In this document: positions 35,861-49,800 of the stretch, in pieces
How the letters are laid out: the number at the start of each line of letters is the position of its first letter
Position numbering within the stretch: the first letter of the stretch is position 1
Origin: Agelaius tricolor
Taxonomy: Eukaryota > Chordata > Aves > Passeriformes > Icteridae
Direction: 5' to 3'
Assembly: GCA_023055355.1 (NCBI GenBank)
Contig: JALJCS010000006.1
Location: forward strand, 34,248,501 to 34,312,500
Length of the DNA stretch: 64,000 bases
Made by a program: the position numbers and the translations under genes
Notes under the pieces: generated by a model
Told to the model about the DNA's origin: nothing
What the model saw: only the letters and a program-made list of their open reading frames with translations
Databases searched by the model: none

Positions 35861-38800
35861 GCTTTCTCATTATATCAATGAAATGGGAATACTACCTACC
35901 ACGCTCTTCAAAACTTGTGTTGGAATGTGGTGGACGCTGTAACTTGGAGTGAAAATTCATGGCAGAAAGTTAACCTAGTTATTCCATTTCAATGTAACAG
36001 AAACCTTGAGCATTTGGAAGTCAGAAAAACAGTTTGTCAGATGCAATATGCAGGGAGAAGAATATTTCTGAAATTTCATTCAGGTCTTACAAAGTCTTTG
36101 CTGGAGACAGAGCTATGATTCACCAATTTCTCTTTGAAAGATCCCTGTTTCAGAGGGGATCATACAAAAACCATGTTAGAATAAAGTGAGTAAAAGCATG
36201 ATCATTCTTAGAAGAGAGAATGCAGAAAGATGTCATCAAGTCAAAAGACTACCCAAGTCAAAACAAAACATAATAATGTACACATATCTAGATGCGTGTA
36301 AATTAAAATACAACCAGATCCACAAGAAACAACCAAAAATTAAAATTTCTTAAAAGAACTAGAATCCTCCATTTGAAGTATGAGATTGCAAAAGTGAGAA
36401 TCCCTGCCATAAATTTCTAATCAACTATTTAAAAATGCTATTTAAAAAAGCATAAATGAGTGCATTTTTTGGCATGTACCTTTTTCTATCTTGAAAGAAA
36501 AATCAGACATAAGGAAAATAACACAGGCCAAATTAATCAACAGAAAAGGACAAAAATACTATTTTAATGGACTTTAGAAAATGTTTTAAAGGGACAGAAA
36601 AAAGATGTTTAAAGTTAAAGGCTTATTTTGAAGTTTTTAAACTTGCAAACAAGCACATTCTCATGGCTCATCATAACTTAAAATTCAAAGTTTATGAGTT
36701 ATATAAAATCTGGAGAGCTACCAACACCCAGACCTTTCTCCAAATGACACTTACCTCATCTGTAATGATCTACTTTGATTTGTTCAGCTAGGTAACTGTC
36801 TCATGCCTAGCATCTGCAACATTAATCCTTCCAGCTGTTCCTAGTGAACCATGTCTTAATCTTCTCAGGCCACTTCTCCAAAATCTCAAGAATACTTTGA
36901 ATTTTACATCTACTCTCCATTATGTCAACAGTCCTGTCCCAAATAAACCACGTTTTCTCTCTATTTCTTCACTGAATTTTTAATAAAAGCACTGAGTACT
37001 ACTAGACTCAACATATTTCTGGAATCCTATCCAATATACCCTTTCAAGCTGACAGCAAATGAACAAAAAGTAGTCGACGCATGCAGTTTTCCAAGCAGCT
37101 ATACTTAAGAGCAATCCGTGTATTTTTGAGATTTCTTTAATTTTATGAAAACTGTGAGAGAATTTTGTAACTCCAGCTGGACATGACATCTTCTGGTTCT
37201 CCATCAAGTTTTGGTATCAACTGCACATGCTAAAAATACAACACTTCATGCAGATTTAGAAATCTGACTAGATCAGTAACTAAATATTTCTTTTCAGCAC
37301 CCTTATTAGGGCTGTGCTTTTTTCCAATCACCTCATCTCAGTGAAGGCTTTTATCACTATGCTTCTAAGGTAAGCATTCAGCCATGTTTAAAAAACACAA
37401 TTTAGATATACTGATATTCTACAATATTGCACAGAACGTCTCCAGTGGACCACCACTCCACCATATTTCTGTGATTCATGATACAAAAAAATTAACATAG
37501 AGATTTTCACCAAGTTGATTCTGTATCACCCCTGAAACTTGAGGCTGCATTGAAAAACCTTGTCTTGAAATACTTTTGTGAAGACAACGACGGACAGACT
37601 GCATGGACAGGAACAACTGTATACTTTGATGCCTAAAGAGCTAACACCAACCATACACACGCTTTATTTAAAATGAAACATTAAAACTTCAAAGACCTAT
37701 TCTGGATATATAAAGTTTCAAATTAAAATGCACTATGTGTTTCACAGCAAAAAAGGCTATGAAGATGAAATGGATGCTTTATATAAAATATTTACATAGA
37801 TAGAACATAAAAAATGTACCATAGTTGGTAACCTTTATGACTTGGGGAACCATGTATTTACATATCTTTATCCTCGCATGTGCGTATGTGTGTGTTGTGT
37901 ATATATTTTTAACAGTTGACAGCTGTTTTAGAGCATACAGAGATGCCAAGCTGAATGAGGGTCTTGATTACTTCAAGATTAGCTATCTAAAGTTTCTATT
38001 CATTTTAAGTGTTGTTAGTGCGAAGAGTCATTAGTCACTTCCTTGTCTCATAGAACATCAGCATACATTTACATTGTTAATGAACATTTGGGGTAAATGA
38101 ATTAATGGCACTTTTAAACATCAATTCAATCCTAATAACTTTGTATGTCACAGAAATGTTAAGGTTGGGATAAAAATGAGAAACCTTTTCAGTCAAGGTA
38201 ACTAATCGCTTCTAGGCACAATAAAGGGTAAAATTAACTTACGGTGTATTTTTAACAGGGTGAAAATTTTGCTTTTTCTTGAAACAGAGTTGAAAGAATT
38301 ATCAAGATTTTTTAAAGCAAATAGGAGTTGGAAGAAAATGTTTATCTTTTTCTTGACTGGGGTAGACTAGAAGCAAGCTGTTTGTCCTCTTGAAAATGGT
38401 TATTATTTTAGGTTATTGAAAAAAAGATTATTTTCAAGTTTCTAAAATATGTACAAAAATGCATTTGCTTTATCAGGCTAAAATGGCTTCATATTGTTAA
38501 GATGTCAAATATGATAGAAAAGAAACACTGCCTAGAAAAGCTATTCCATTTATTCGTCAGGTTTTAAAATACTTTCTCCATGACGTACATTGTCATTTTT
38601 AAACATTGAAGAAGCTTTGTAAACCAATAAAGAAAGAGTGAAAAAATTAACTCAAAGGGACAATAAAGTTTTACCAATATATTTGGAAGCAAAACATCAG
38701 CTTCTTCTAAACAGAAGTAATAAACCTGACTGAGCAGAACTTGACAGAGCTTTTTAATAAGCACTAGTAAACAGAGGATTTATAAACAGATACACCCACA

Positions 38801-39699
38801 TAGAATAGTTGATCTGGGTGAGGGACTTAGAAAATGTGACAAAGTTGTTTCAACTCTGTAATTTAAAATAAATTTTTTATTTTGCCCTCCTGGTACATGT
38901 GTTCAATGACTGGAAAATTACAGGTAGTTAAGGTGCCACTGTGTATAACTGAGTACTTGAGGAATGTTTTCATGACAAGGACGAGCTTTCTCATTAAGCT
39001 TATCACTTTCTTCTAACCAACTATCCTGTCACTACTAGCAAATAAGTAGAAAAGATGAGCAAAACAGACAGGCATTGCATTATCCAAGCAGTTTGTTCTC
39101 ATTGTTCATTAGGGTCTTCCAAATACTGCATTTAACTAACTTGCTTCAGGTTATGTAGTAATTTCTATCTTTAGAGCCTATTCATTCTATCTCAGCTTTG
39201 AGATATTTTTTCAAATAAGAACATAGGGGCTGAGTCAAACAAAAATCAGACTTTGTATTTGCATAATTTTGTCCAAAATAATATACTGAACTTTACTGCA
39301 GAACCAAATAAGAAAAAAAAGGAAAAAAAAGAAAACAAAAAAAGAAAACAAACAAAAAAGATCCCTAAACCAAAGCAGTGTAAGAGTCCATGCTTGAGAA
39401 AGTAACATAAAGTCATGCTCCATTTCAATATTCTTATGCTGAAGTCAGTGTTTCGTTTATGATTAAAAAAGGATGACAGCACATTAAACATTTGGCTAAT
39501 GCTTCTGTCTGTAATTGAAAGTTGACTTTTCGTTGTTTTCATTAGTGTCAGAATGTTCCTCACATACTCTGTGAAATGTTCTTTAAGTTGCCCTGTTCAA
39601 CTTCATTGAGTGAATTAAACAAATTATGACAGGTAGAGTTATTATGACACACTTATATAAGGTATAAACTCAAAAAAAAGTACAGAAATACAAACTCAC
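35861..39699. other. Start of the large intron downstream of the 136-bp exon
   Basis: On the minus strand this is the 5' part of the roughly 28.9-kb intron. A strongly A-rich stretch at 39306-39360 (U-rich in the transcript) lies about 340 bases past the donor. A good GTAAGT donor near 36.75 kb has no usable exon before it, since all frames stop. No further exon found. Confidence 0.5.
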
Positions 39700-39835
39700 C
39701 TTCCCCTGGCTTGTTCAAAAAACTCTGCAAGGGATCAATGCCTATCTCTTGTTCCTCTGTTTGCAAAGGGTGACTGGTTTCAGACACAGAATGATACATA
39801 CTGGCAGTAGTAAATCCCAACTGATGAGTATTTAT
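39700..39835 (-). CDS. 136-bp internal coding exon of an unidentified gene
   Basis: The minus strand has an excellent acceptor (a pyrimidine tract ending TTTTTTTTCTTCCAG), 136 bases and a strong donor, GGGGAAG|gtgagt. Entered in phase 0 it reads without stop: INTHQLGFTTASMYHSVSET, then SHPLQTEEQEIGIDPLQSFL, then NKPGE, leaving in phase 1. The other frame at the acceptor meets TAA at once. The exit phase matches the entry phase of the 67-bp exon at 10782-10848, giving an in-frame join through a glycine. The peptide is polar and Ser/Thr/Glu-rich with no transmembrane segment, cysteine pattern or catalytic motif. It may be a linker or cytoplasmic region. I do not recognise the gene and will not guess a symbol. 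This is the best-supported exon in the window. Confidence 0.82.
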
Positions 39836-40408
39836 CTGGAAGAAAAAAAACAGAGAAACAAACACTTCAGTATTCCTTTAACTATTTTTCAATCACACGA
39901 GTCAAGAGCAAAAGTACTTAAAACCTCCCCTTATTTTCCAGGCACATCATCACCATTAGTTGTCTAATTAGCAGAACAATAGTGTTTCCATTTGAACGTT
40001 GTAAATGTTGTATTATTTGGAGTCCAAAAGAATCGTTATAGTTCCTACAAATATCACACTGCAAGTAAAAGTCCAAGTGTAGTTTTGAAGACTGTAAAAC
40101 AGGGCAAGAGCTTCTTTCCATCCTTCTTCTAGTTTTCCCTACTCATCTTTTAGTCTAATTCCAAGGAGAACTGATGCTAGTTCTTGGGCAGATGAAGATT
40201 ATAGAGCAAAACTGAGGACAGACCATCATCATCATCACTCTTCTGGACCCAAGACTGTTCATCCCAGAAATCTTCCTTTTAACCACTTCTTTTTCAGGAA
40301 TCATAGGTCAAGTATAACATAACAGCAACAGACACACAAAAAGAGAATGGATTAATACTGACTAGCATGATAGATGAATTTGGTTTTATCAAGATTTATA
40401 TTAACTTT
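39836..40408. other. Short gap between exon acceptor and antisense LTR
   Basis: Upstream intron on the minus strand: the polypyrimidine tract of the 136-bp exon, then plain AT-rich DNA up to the LTR start. Nothing else seen. Confidence 0.5.
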
Positions 40409-40885
40409 TGTCTTGGTTCTGGCAAGAATAGGGTTTTGCAGTAGCCTGGAGGTGGCATGGCCAGGACCCAGAGGTTTTTCTATACCATGTCATGTCACTA
40501 CCAGGGCAGGGAGAAGGAAGTCTTTTCTGGGAAGAAGGTTTTTTTTTTCTGGTCAAGTAGGAGTGGCAGAGGCTGGGTAATGCCACTCTCATCTGGAGGG
40601 AGTGGTTTGTTATTATCTGTTGTTAGGGTTTCCACAGTGAGCAAGAATATTTCTTTTCTTGTCTTGTCATCAGTTTCTTTCTTCTCTTGTTGTTAGCATC
40701 ATTGCTGTTACTGTTCATTTTTCTTACCTCATTGCTGTTTCCAGTAAACTGTTCTCATCTCAACCTGTGATCTGTACCTTTTGTGCCTCCAGTTCTGTCC
40801 ATCCCAGTGCAGGGAGGAGGGAGGGAAGGGGGGAGTCAGCAAGTGAGCTGTTTGTGCCATGCAATGGTTTCAATGGAAAACTTAA
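40409..40885 (+). mobile_element. Decayed solo LTR of an avian endogenous retrovirus, plus strand
   Basis: The segment opens TGTCTTGGTTCTGGCAAG and keeps the landmark order of a common bird ERV LTR family. A GGCATGGCCAGGACCCAGAG region comes first, then a TTGTTATTATCTGTTGTTAG stretch, and then AGTAAACTGTTCTCATCTC, the degraded poly(A)-signal and R/U5 region. It closes with a GAGTCAGCAAGTGAGCTG tail and a mutated TTTCAATGGAAAACTTAAC end. It is diverged, contains a T-run at 40540-40549, and the target duplication is unclear (ACTTT before, ACTTA after at best). No internal viral genes are present. It is antisense to the host exons, about 0.6 kb upstream of the 136-bp exon. The right end is accurate to perhaps 10 bases. 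The family is assigned from memory. Confidence 0.68.
40743..40748 (+). terminator. Variant poly(A) signal in the plus-strand LTR
   Basis: AGTAAA lies just before CTGTTCTCATCTCAACC, the place where related LTRs carry their ATTAAA-type signal. It is a degraded relic on the antisense strand relative to the exons. Confidence 0.35.
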
Positions 40886-40943
40886 CTGGAGAACACCATT
40901 CCTAAACCAGGATGGCCTTCTAGAAAGATGATGTTAAGGATGA

Positions 40944-40989
40944 ATTTTAAGAAATGTAATCGACTAGCATTTTAAGAAATGTAATTGAC
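40944..40989. repeat. Imperfect 21-bp direct repeat beside the LTR
   Basis: ATTTTAAGAAATGTAAT-CGAC at 40944-40964 and the near-identical copy ending TTGAC at 40969-40989 are separated by four bases. This is a small local duplication about 60 bases beyond the LTR. Confidence 0.75.
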
Positions 40990-43390
40990 AAAGACATCTT
41001 CCAAAAATGAAGGCCAAAAGGGAAGTAATGGCAGAACTAAAACTTTAGGAAGTAGGTGGTGCAGATTCATCATCACAGGCTCCTGAATGGCACTCCCATC
41101 ACTATCAAGCAACTGAACAAGAACTATGTTAGAAGTTCATTTGAGGAGTGCTGGAAGCTAATACTGGCTGCAACAAATTAGAGGATGCCAATAAGAGGGC
41201 GAAAAGCAGGCGATGTTATGATCATGCATAAGAAAGAGAAACGACCTTTCCAGTGCATTAACAGTGCAAGAGTACATTTGTCAAGACTGCATTTTAGTCA
41301 CTGTACAGCAATTTATTAACTCACAGCACAAAAAAACCTAAGCCAGCTAAATAGGTCTGATTTGCCCAAGCACACTAAGTAGCTACCTACGACTGCCAGA
41401 TGAGTTTTAAAATATCACTTACTTTAACTGCTTTGTTTACAAGTATCATAACTTTCTAACAGCAACAAAATTATATTTAGAAAAAAATATAAAAAGAGAT
41501 ACTAGAAGAGGTATGCATCTACACTTTCAGGACTGGCGTATTAACAAATTTGAAATCACTTCAATTATGCTTTGTTTTTGGTTCCTAGAAGGTATGGCAC
41601 TGGCCAGGTAGGCTTTATACCTTCAGTTTACTGTCAATAAATGAAGGGGAACTGGGATCTTTAAGACTTTTTATGGTCTATACCTTCTTAATTTTCCTAT
41701 TAAGTTATGAGGGAAAAAACTCCTCAAACCCAAAAATCCCAGGATAATTAACTAGTTGGGCCAATATTAGGCAATTACTTGAAACCAGTGTACCCAGGCT
41801 GTTTTCAAAAGCATGCTCTCTCAGCTGGATTCCCTGAGGGGTTTATGCTCTATGTGCCCTGGCACTTGTGTTACAGTGGTGATGAAATGATCCCACCATC
41901 TCTGACTTCTGTTCAGCTAGTAGGGAATATCTGAAGGTCTTGGGAACAAGGAGGCAGTAACCGAGGGAAGGTAGGACTTATACTTGAGCAGTGGTACAAC
42001 TTTATGTCAAATTATTACAGTCATAAAGTCATGTGACAAAACACACCACTAAACCACAGAATTGCCTTGAACAATTCTATATGAGGCTCAGCAAAATGTG
42101 CTGCGACTGTATGCATACCTCACATGTTTCCTATGTAATTTTAAAATTGTAACAATGAAAACTGCATGAATGGTATCTTGAAGAAAAATATTTACAAACT
42201 TGTTAGCTCCTTAAATAATATTTACCTGTAGTCTTATAGCTGAAAAAATATAAAGATATGTTTATAAATACCTGATATTTTAAATAAATAAAAGAAAAAA
42301 TAATTTATTTAAAGAAAGAAAACAAAACCCCCACCAACTTCACAGAAGTAATTTTTTCCTGCTGGAATTTTAGCTGCTGCTCTTGTTCCTTTTGCTATAC
42401 AGCTGTAAATATCTTTTTCCTGATCAGTTGATTTTGTCTTCACTAAAATTACAAGCTTTTTCAGACTGTGCTGTTGAAGTTTAACTTTTTATTTTTATGT
42501 TCCTTCAGAGATTGCTACACAATCTGCCCAAAGCAGAACCTTGAATGTCTTTCAATCTGAGAACCAGGCACAAAATGACCTTACCAGCCATTATAGTTTT
42601 AGCAGCCACCACTTAATTAAGACACAGTATGTTTCAGATTTACACTGTCTTACATCCATAACATGGTATCAATGTAGCCCTAGTAAGTTTGCTCTTCTAT
42701 GTCCTCTTCTGTATCCACCTTCTTTTTTTTTAAATACTCCCCAAATGCCATACCTTTACAATCTATATGAACCATAATTTACTTTACAGACTGTTAGAGC
42801 AGCATTAAACAGCTGAATAGATTTACTTTTGATATCTGCACAGTGATTTAATTGGTTATTTGTGTTTGTTTATGGATACATATGGTTAGAGTTAAAAAAA
42901 GTATCACTACCTATTAGTCTTCACTCCTTAGTCCAAGCAATTTTCTTCACAGTTTTATACTGAAGTTCTTTTCTACTCTTCTAACAAAGAGCAAAGGGAA
43001 CTATTAAACAATTACAATTACACTTGGGATCTTACTCTGAGACAGATTAATTCTTCACAGGTTTGTGGTTGATTTGTAATGGCCTATAACATATTGTTCA
43101 TATTAAGTAAGATACAATTTAAAACCATTCTCAGTGTGAAACAATAAAAATGTTATAAACCCCTGAAATTCAATTACTGGATTACAAGACTTGATTCTGG
43201 CTGGCCCTAACATCTCAGTGAAAGCACCTATTTGTACTTTTTTTTTAACCTCCAAAGTTGAAGGGCTAAGGAACTCAAAACAACAGGCATGCTTCCCACT
43301 ACTGGGAGTTCAACTATTCTGTAATATACATGAGAAAATAATTAAGACCATGTATGAAACATTTATCTAGTCAAGGAAATTAGCAGAAAC
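40990..43390. other. Non-coding stretch
   Basis: AT-rich with short A/T-rich low-complexity runs around 42.24-42.33 kb. No exon, RNA or repeat family recognised. Confidence 0.5.
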
Positions 43391-43730
43391 ATGAATCCAC
43401 TCATGAGCCCAAGGAAAAGGCAGGCACAGACTCTTTGGCTATTGGCCTTAAGTAACAGGAGGAGCCCTCATGTGCCACCAAGGACAGTGCCACAGGTTTG
43501 CTCCCCACTGACCACCACACATGGGCTGAACCCAGTCTGCCTTTCAGTGAAGGCAGCTTGTCAGCACATCTGTTCTCAACAGAGACCAAGAATCCCTCCA
43601 GAGACAGCCTTACAGACTGCAATACAGAGCTCCACCATATATTAAAAGGGTTCTGTGGAGGTACCTGCTTACAGCATATCATCTCCTCTCCCACCACTTC
43701 CTCCGTATTCCATAGGTGATGGAATACCAA
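43391..43730. other. Less AT-rich block with overlapping open frames
   Basis: Composition is more balanced than the flanks, and frames of 84, 73 and 109 codons overlap on the two strands. None carries a domain, a start context or splice sites that I can defend. It may be an eroded repeat or a regulatory block. Confidence 0.3.
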
Positions 43731-43760
43731 CTCGTTTTCATTAGGAAAAACTTAACTGAT

Positions 43761-43812
43761 GTTTACTGACTAACAACAGTTTACTGACTAACAATTTACC
43801 TAACTAACAACC
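43761..43812. repeat. Three-copy degenerate 18-bp tandem repeat
   Basis: The unit GTTTACTGACTAACAACA is followed by a nearly identical copy (43779-43794) and a third, more diverged TTTACCTAACTAACAACC. Simple replication-slippage repeat. Confidence 0.75.
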
Positions 43813-46800
43813 TCTTTCTACACAGCAGAGATAAACTACTTGCTGCATTAGACAGTCTGATTTAACATACCCGTTCTAACTCCTTTTCCTCACCTGGCAT
43901 TTACTCTTAGTGAGTACTTATACTTAATTGGAAGTCGCTTGCTTCTTTTTTAGATGTGAGAAGGTTTATTCACCCAAGACTTTACAAACATTTTGCCTTC
44001 CCTATTAGCTACTCTAACACATTATGTGATTTCTACCACCTTTAGCCATAAAGCAGTCTTATATAATCGTGCCTTCATTAGCATTGCCATTCTGCCTGGA
44101 TACAAACCTGTGAGTTTGGAATGCTTAAAAAAAATTACATTTAAAACATTCAAAACCAAAAACCACTTCTCCAGACTGTCAGTGGCATCAGCCTCAATTG
44201 AGCCCTACTTCATCTTCCACTAATATGTATAAGTCAGACCTAGCTAGACAGAGATAACAAGGCAAAGATAAAAGTCTAATTGAGATATGTTTCTATCATT
44301 AGCTGTACTGCCAGTGAAGCACCCATCACTTTTGGACTGGAGCTGGGTGAAACATTGCAAAAACATGTACACAGAACTGTACAAGGCAGAAGACTCAGCT
44401 GTAATAAGATTATATATGTTATATATTAATAAGATTATATGAATAAATGTTCATATAATAAAATGCTTATAATTGATGTTCATTAAGAAGATGGAAAGTT
44501 CAAAATAAAAATAAAAATTGTTGCATTCTTTTAGCAGTAGGACTATTCACTACTACAAAGCGGTAGGATTACCCTCATCTCAAAAATGTATTTCATAAAC
44601 AAAACATAGCACAGTTCAACATGAATACTGTACCTTATTTCATGTCATAAGACATTCACTAACGTCTTCACTTGCCACAGATACTGAATAAAAGTTTTCA
44701 ATATTCAAATAAGCAGTTTATGCACTAAAAGCATTGTTTCAGAAATGGTGACTAAATTAGTTCCATCTAAAAAAACTAAATGCACAAAAAATGTTTCCCT
44801 TAATCATCACTGTTTAGATGGACCTTGAAAATTTATTTATTCAAAGCACAAAACACACCAAAACATATCAAAATTAACGTTTAAGAAGTGATGAGTGTTG
44901 TTACTGTTTGGGCAAAATTAGAAAATATAATCAGTTTCAGCAAGGGTATTTTGAAGGTGTAACTGAGTAGGTGGGACAGAATTAGGCAAAGCTTGTACAT
45001 AACCCATTTTTCCTCTCTTCCCTTCCCCCCATGGTAAAATGTAAGGAGAGGAACTGCAGCCTTGGGGAGGTACTCAGGATGAGGGCTGAAGAACTGCCCA
45101 ATTTGCAGCATTTGCTCCACTCTTGCTCTCTGACATCCTCTTACTTATGAACAATCAAGGAACAGAGCAAAACATTTTATGCTTGAAGAAAGGAAAATGA
45201 GAACCCACTAAACTCTGAGGACGAAGCTGAACAACATTGCTGAATCTTGGATATGCTAAAAATAAAAATCAGTTTCCATCAGTACCAGCAAAGCTACCGG
45301 AATATCACATTTCTGAAAACTACTGAAGCATACCAAGGTATTTAAATAATACTTTGCATTCATTCTATTAGACTGCATCAACCACCTTCTCCAAATTATC
45401 TTTGGGCCTTTATTTCATGCCATATCCAAAGTTTACCATTTTAATTACTTAAATTGATGACAAGTAGAGGAAATACTTGTTTAGCTAAGTGATAAATTAG
45501 CTGCCCTGTGAAGTCAAATTGATTAAAACGACCTCACTTAAAGCAAGTGTCTGATGTGGTAATGGTCTTATGCATGTTTTGTTAAGTTTGACAGCATCAT
45601 GTTATGAGGGTTCACAACTCTGCCCCTCATTTGTGGCTTATGAAGTAATCAAGCATGGTAGAACACTGAAGTGAGGATTTTCCAGAATGTGAAAACATTT
45701 TAAAGTAGGTAAGAAATTAAATATTAGGAGAATAAACATGCATTGTGTTTATTTAAAGCAAAGAAGCACAGATGTCTTCCAAATCATCTAGAAGCAGTCC
45801 CATATCATGGGTTTTCTTGCACTGGCCAAATTAAATTATTCATCCTGAACCAAGAATTAAAAAAAAAAAGAAAAAAAAGAAGAAAAAGCATGCTAACTAG
45901 AGGGCTGAGTAGAAGACAGTGCTGAATATGAACTTTGGAAAATGAAGACATGAGGACCATTTGATCTGTTTCAAGCTGGATATTTTGCCAGGACGCTCAT
46001 TAATAGGTATTTTTGAAAAATCTATTCTTACCTATAATATTCACTGCTTTCTTCTTTGCTCTAGGAGTGAATTTTACTTAGGCCACAGAGACCATCAATC
46101 TCACAGCACTGTGATCTTCTGCTCTCCATCACTTGAGCTCTTTACTACCACCATCTCTATTTAAGTACAGAAGATAGTAGTCCCAGTGCCTCCAAGAGAA
46201 AAACCGCCAAAAAACTCCACCAACCCAAACAACCCTCCCACACACACAGAGCAGCTCAAAACCAGCTAAGATTCCTACTCAGCCACTTCCACAGGTTGCC
46301 ACCACCCACTGAAAATACATGCCTAGGGAAGAAGACTTACTAAGTCTGAAGAAAAGTGCACAATTTGACTAACTTTGAATAGGATAAAGCAAGTCTGTCT
46401 TCTTTTATAAAATGTATCAGATTATGTATCATTAAAATAGAATGATGCGAACATAAAAAATGGTCTGGCATGGTGGAGCAGATGAACATTAACATCAGCT
46501 GGGATCCAGAACAAAACAAACAAGATCATGCCACTGATGGACAGGTCAACAGCCAGTGAGTCTGATGGTCATGAAATGCAATTAATTTTGTCCCATTTAA
46601 TAACATTTCCTGCATTTTAACTTCTGCCTGTCTGATCTCTAATACAAAAACAGAGTTACATTGGACTTTAAATAAGTTAATTAAGTATTAAAATCAATCA
46701 TGTGAAAGTCTTAATATTTAATATTGTTAGATTGTATATCAAAGTGGTTTTATTATTTATTTACTCCAAACCTTTCCAGAATACTTCATGTGGCAACAGG

Positions 46801-49800
46801 GAGTCTGTATCTCACAAGATAAATGCATTTACAATGCCAAATAAATTATATATAAAAGCATTTGTCTTAATACATGTCATTCAATATTAAATATCACCCA
46901 TTGGTACCACCCTGAAACCCTAATCCATTTTTACCAACCACACATTTGTATTATTCAAATGTTGTCTATTAAATAGTTGTCTCGAGAGCCACAGTAAAGG
47001 AATACATACCTAAGAACAATTATCATAGGAGATTTGAAGCACTGTGTACAGTTTTAACCCTACAACTTTCATGTCTTACCAGTACTTAAACATGCAAAGT
47101 CTAAATTCAGTAGTGAATTAAAATGTCAGGGATAGAAACAACACAAATAGCCTGGGACCATGACAATGTATTCTCTTGGTATTTCATATGATAGTTGAAA
47201 AAAAAAAAAAAACCAGACAAAAACCTTTTTCTTAAATAAAAACTTAAAATTCTAATAATTTCAAAGACAGCTACGCACTTGTTATAATCAGGGAACAAGT
47301 TCATGCATTTGCTGGTTTTCAGTTTTCTTGAGGTTATGTGATTTTGCAAGAAACACTAGTTTGACTAAGGAAGAAAAACTTGAATAATGCAGAGAGGATC
47401 AAAATCCTTATGTCATGTTTGCTAATAAGTTTTATAGCCACAGCCCCCTCTCATCCCAATCAACAATTTTTCCCAAGATGTAATGCTCTGAACAGTATAA
47501 TCTGACATTTATGGCTAAACAACTTCTGTCTTCTGCACTGAAAATGGTGACAATGAAAGTATAAAGGGCATCAACCATCTTAAATACCCAATTCTATAGT
47601 TTTATGTTCAGACGGTCTCACAAAAAAAAAAAAACAAACAAAAAAAAGCAAGAACAAAAATAAAACAAAACAACAAAAAAGACAAAATAGCAAGCCAAAG
47701 CAAGCCTTGATTTTGCAGTTTGAATTTCCAAAAAAACAAAAAAACCCCACAAATCCCACAGCCTTAACACAGAACTATAGCTATTCTTAATGAAAAACTA
47801 TGTGACACATCCACAGTGAGGCTGTTAAGAGAACACAACTTTGATCTAACATTGACTGCAAGAAGGAAATACCAGCAAACCAAAAAAAGATCCAAAGTCA
47901 ACAGCTAAATGTAGCCTGTGCCCTGAACATTCCTCCACCCACAAAAGCTACGTTTAGCACCAGATGTGAAAACGTTATGTTGATGCATTTTCACATTTCT
48001 TCCTTTCAACTTAAGTCTCCAATAAAGGCTCCTCGTAGGCAGAACAGTTGATAAAAATGAGATGTGTAAACCCCTTCCCATTGTCTGACATGGCTAAGGC
48101 CTGAGCTGAAATATTGTATCCATCTTTAGTCAGATAGCACAGGACAAGGACCAGTTGCTGCAGTCCAGAGAGAAGCAAGTAGACCTATGAAGCGCATAAA
48201 TAATATAACCTATGACATAAAAGTGAAAGAAACAATGTTTTGCCTTAGTGAAGGTGAAAGAGAAGAAGGATTAATGCCATAAGAGTTCAAATCAACACAT
48301 CATTCAACTAAAAATCTACTCCCTTTTCTTAGAGTCATCTAGAGGTGGTAAAAACCCTATTCATATTAAAAAGACTCAAACAAACTCATAAATGAAAGAA
48401 ATACTTTGTTTTATTTTAGAATATAATTTATCTACCTGGTTACAAAACAGTTCAACATAATTTAAATTAAACCTTTGTTCTTCCAAATATGGTTAGGTTT
48501 ACTGCTGTTTATGGTATGCTTTTAAGTATTTAAGAGTTTTGCTTTCAGAAACACACAGGCCCCATGCTATGCTACACACTTTATGTTTTAGTAATACAAA
48601 TGTAACTCAAAGGGCCAAAGAACGTCAAGACTGAAAGAAATCATCAAAACAGTGAACTGGAAAAAATGGCAGCTTAGCCTGCAGCCTTACCCAAAATGAT
48701 AGTAACTAACTTAGACACTAAAAGTGTATTCAATGAAGTAAGTTTCTAGAATATCACAGCTTTAAAGCAGTAAGCAATTAATCTTGGATTCAGCCTTTAT
48801 TCTTTCACTATTTTTAGAAAACAGTTTCCTACAGGGGTTGACAGAATTTTTATAGAAACACCAGCATGGTTATGCACGCACAGAAGCATTTACATCAAAT
48901 CTTTCTCTTCTAGTTTTCTCTTCTAGATATGCAGATGCTAAAGCAGCATGGTATCATGCTGAGGTACAAAGAAAGTTGGTGGAAACCTCATTTGCTAAAG
49001 AATATGAGAATTTCATAGGCACCTCAAAGGAGCAGAGAGAGGCTGAATTTGTTTTGTACCATACAATGAAGTTTCTATATAACATGAAGACCCACAACCC
49101 ATGTTCGCCTACGTAATCCAGTCCTGATGAGTGAATTCAAATCAGACTTACACAGGAAAACCTGAAATCTGATTCTGCTGCAGTGCAATGACTGCAGACT
49201 GCAAGGATTTTCCACTACTTCTGCCGATAGGAGTAGTAGTTACTTATGTTTAAAAGTCATACTCAAAGGAAAAAAGGCTCAAAGTAGGGCTACTCCTGGT
49301 AAAAAAACTATGCTGAATCTTCTTCCTTTGGTTGCTCCCTTTCATACCCAAGGGCTCAGTCTGTGTAAGGCACAGTATTTCTGCCATGTACTGCCTGCTC
49401 ACGTTGCTTCTTTTCAGCCTTGCCACACCAGCAGTAACAAAACCAGGATGCATTGGAGCCCCTCTAGAAGCTCAATATTTGTGTACTATGCTTATTCATA
49501 CCTAGGATGTAGTGAGTTTCAAACAGCAGTATCTAAATGAAAGGAAATAAAATAAAATACGTCAAGCAAAGGAAACCTCTTAGACTTGTAAACATAAGCT
49601 ATGGATGAAACCTGATAACTTTGCATGAAGATATTATATCAAGATACCACTTCTGCTATGAGTAACACTTTACTCAGGGTTTTTGTGGCAGGAACATATC
49701 ACTGTATTCCATGCTACTAAAAAAGATGACAGGACAGGTTCTTCCTCTCACAGAAAGTTCACTCTGCTGCTCAATACATCCTGATGCACCACTTTTGTTT

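Noticed and set aside
36753..36791. Minus-strand GAG|gtaagt donor
   Set aside because: All three frames of the preceding candidate exon stop and the upstream acceptor has no pyrimidine tract.
39306..39360. A-rich tract as a retrogene poly-A tail
   Set aside because: Interrupted by G and C, with no upstream gene-like sequence and no flanking duplication. It is simple low-complexity sequence.
47620..47690. A-rich tract as a SINE or retrogene tail
   Set aside because: No adjacent element body or target duplication could be found.
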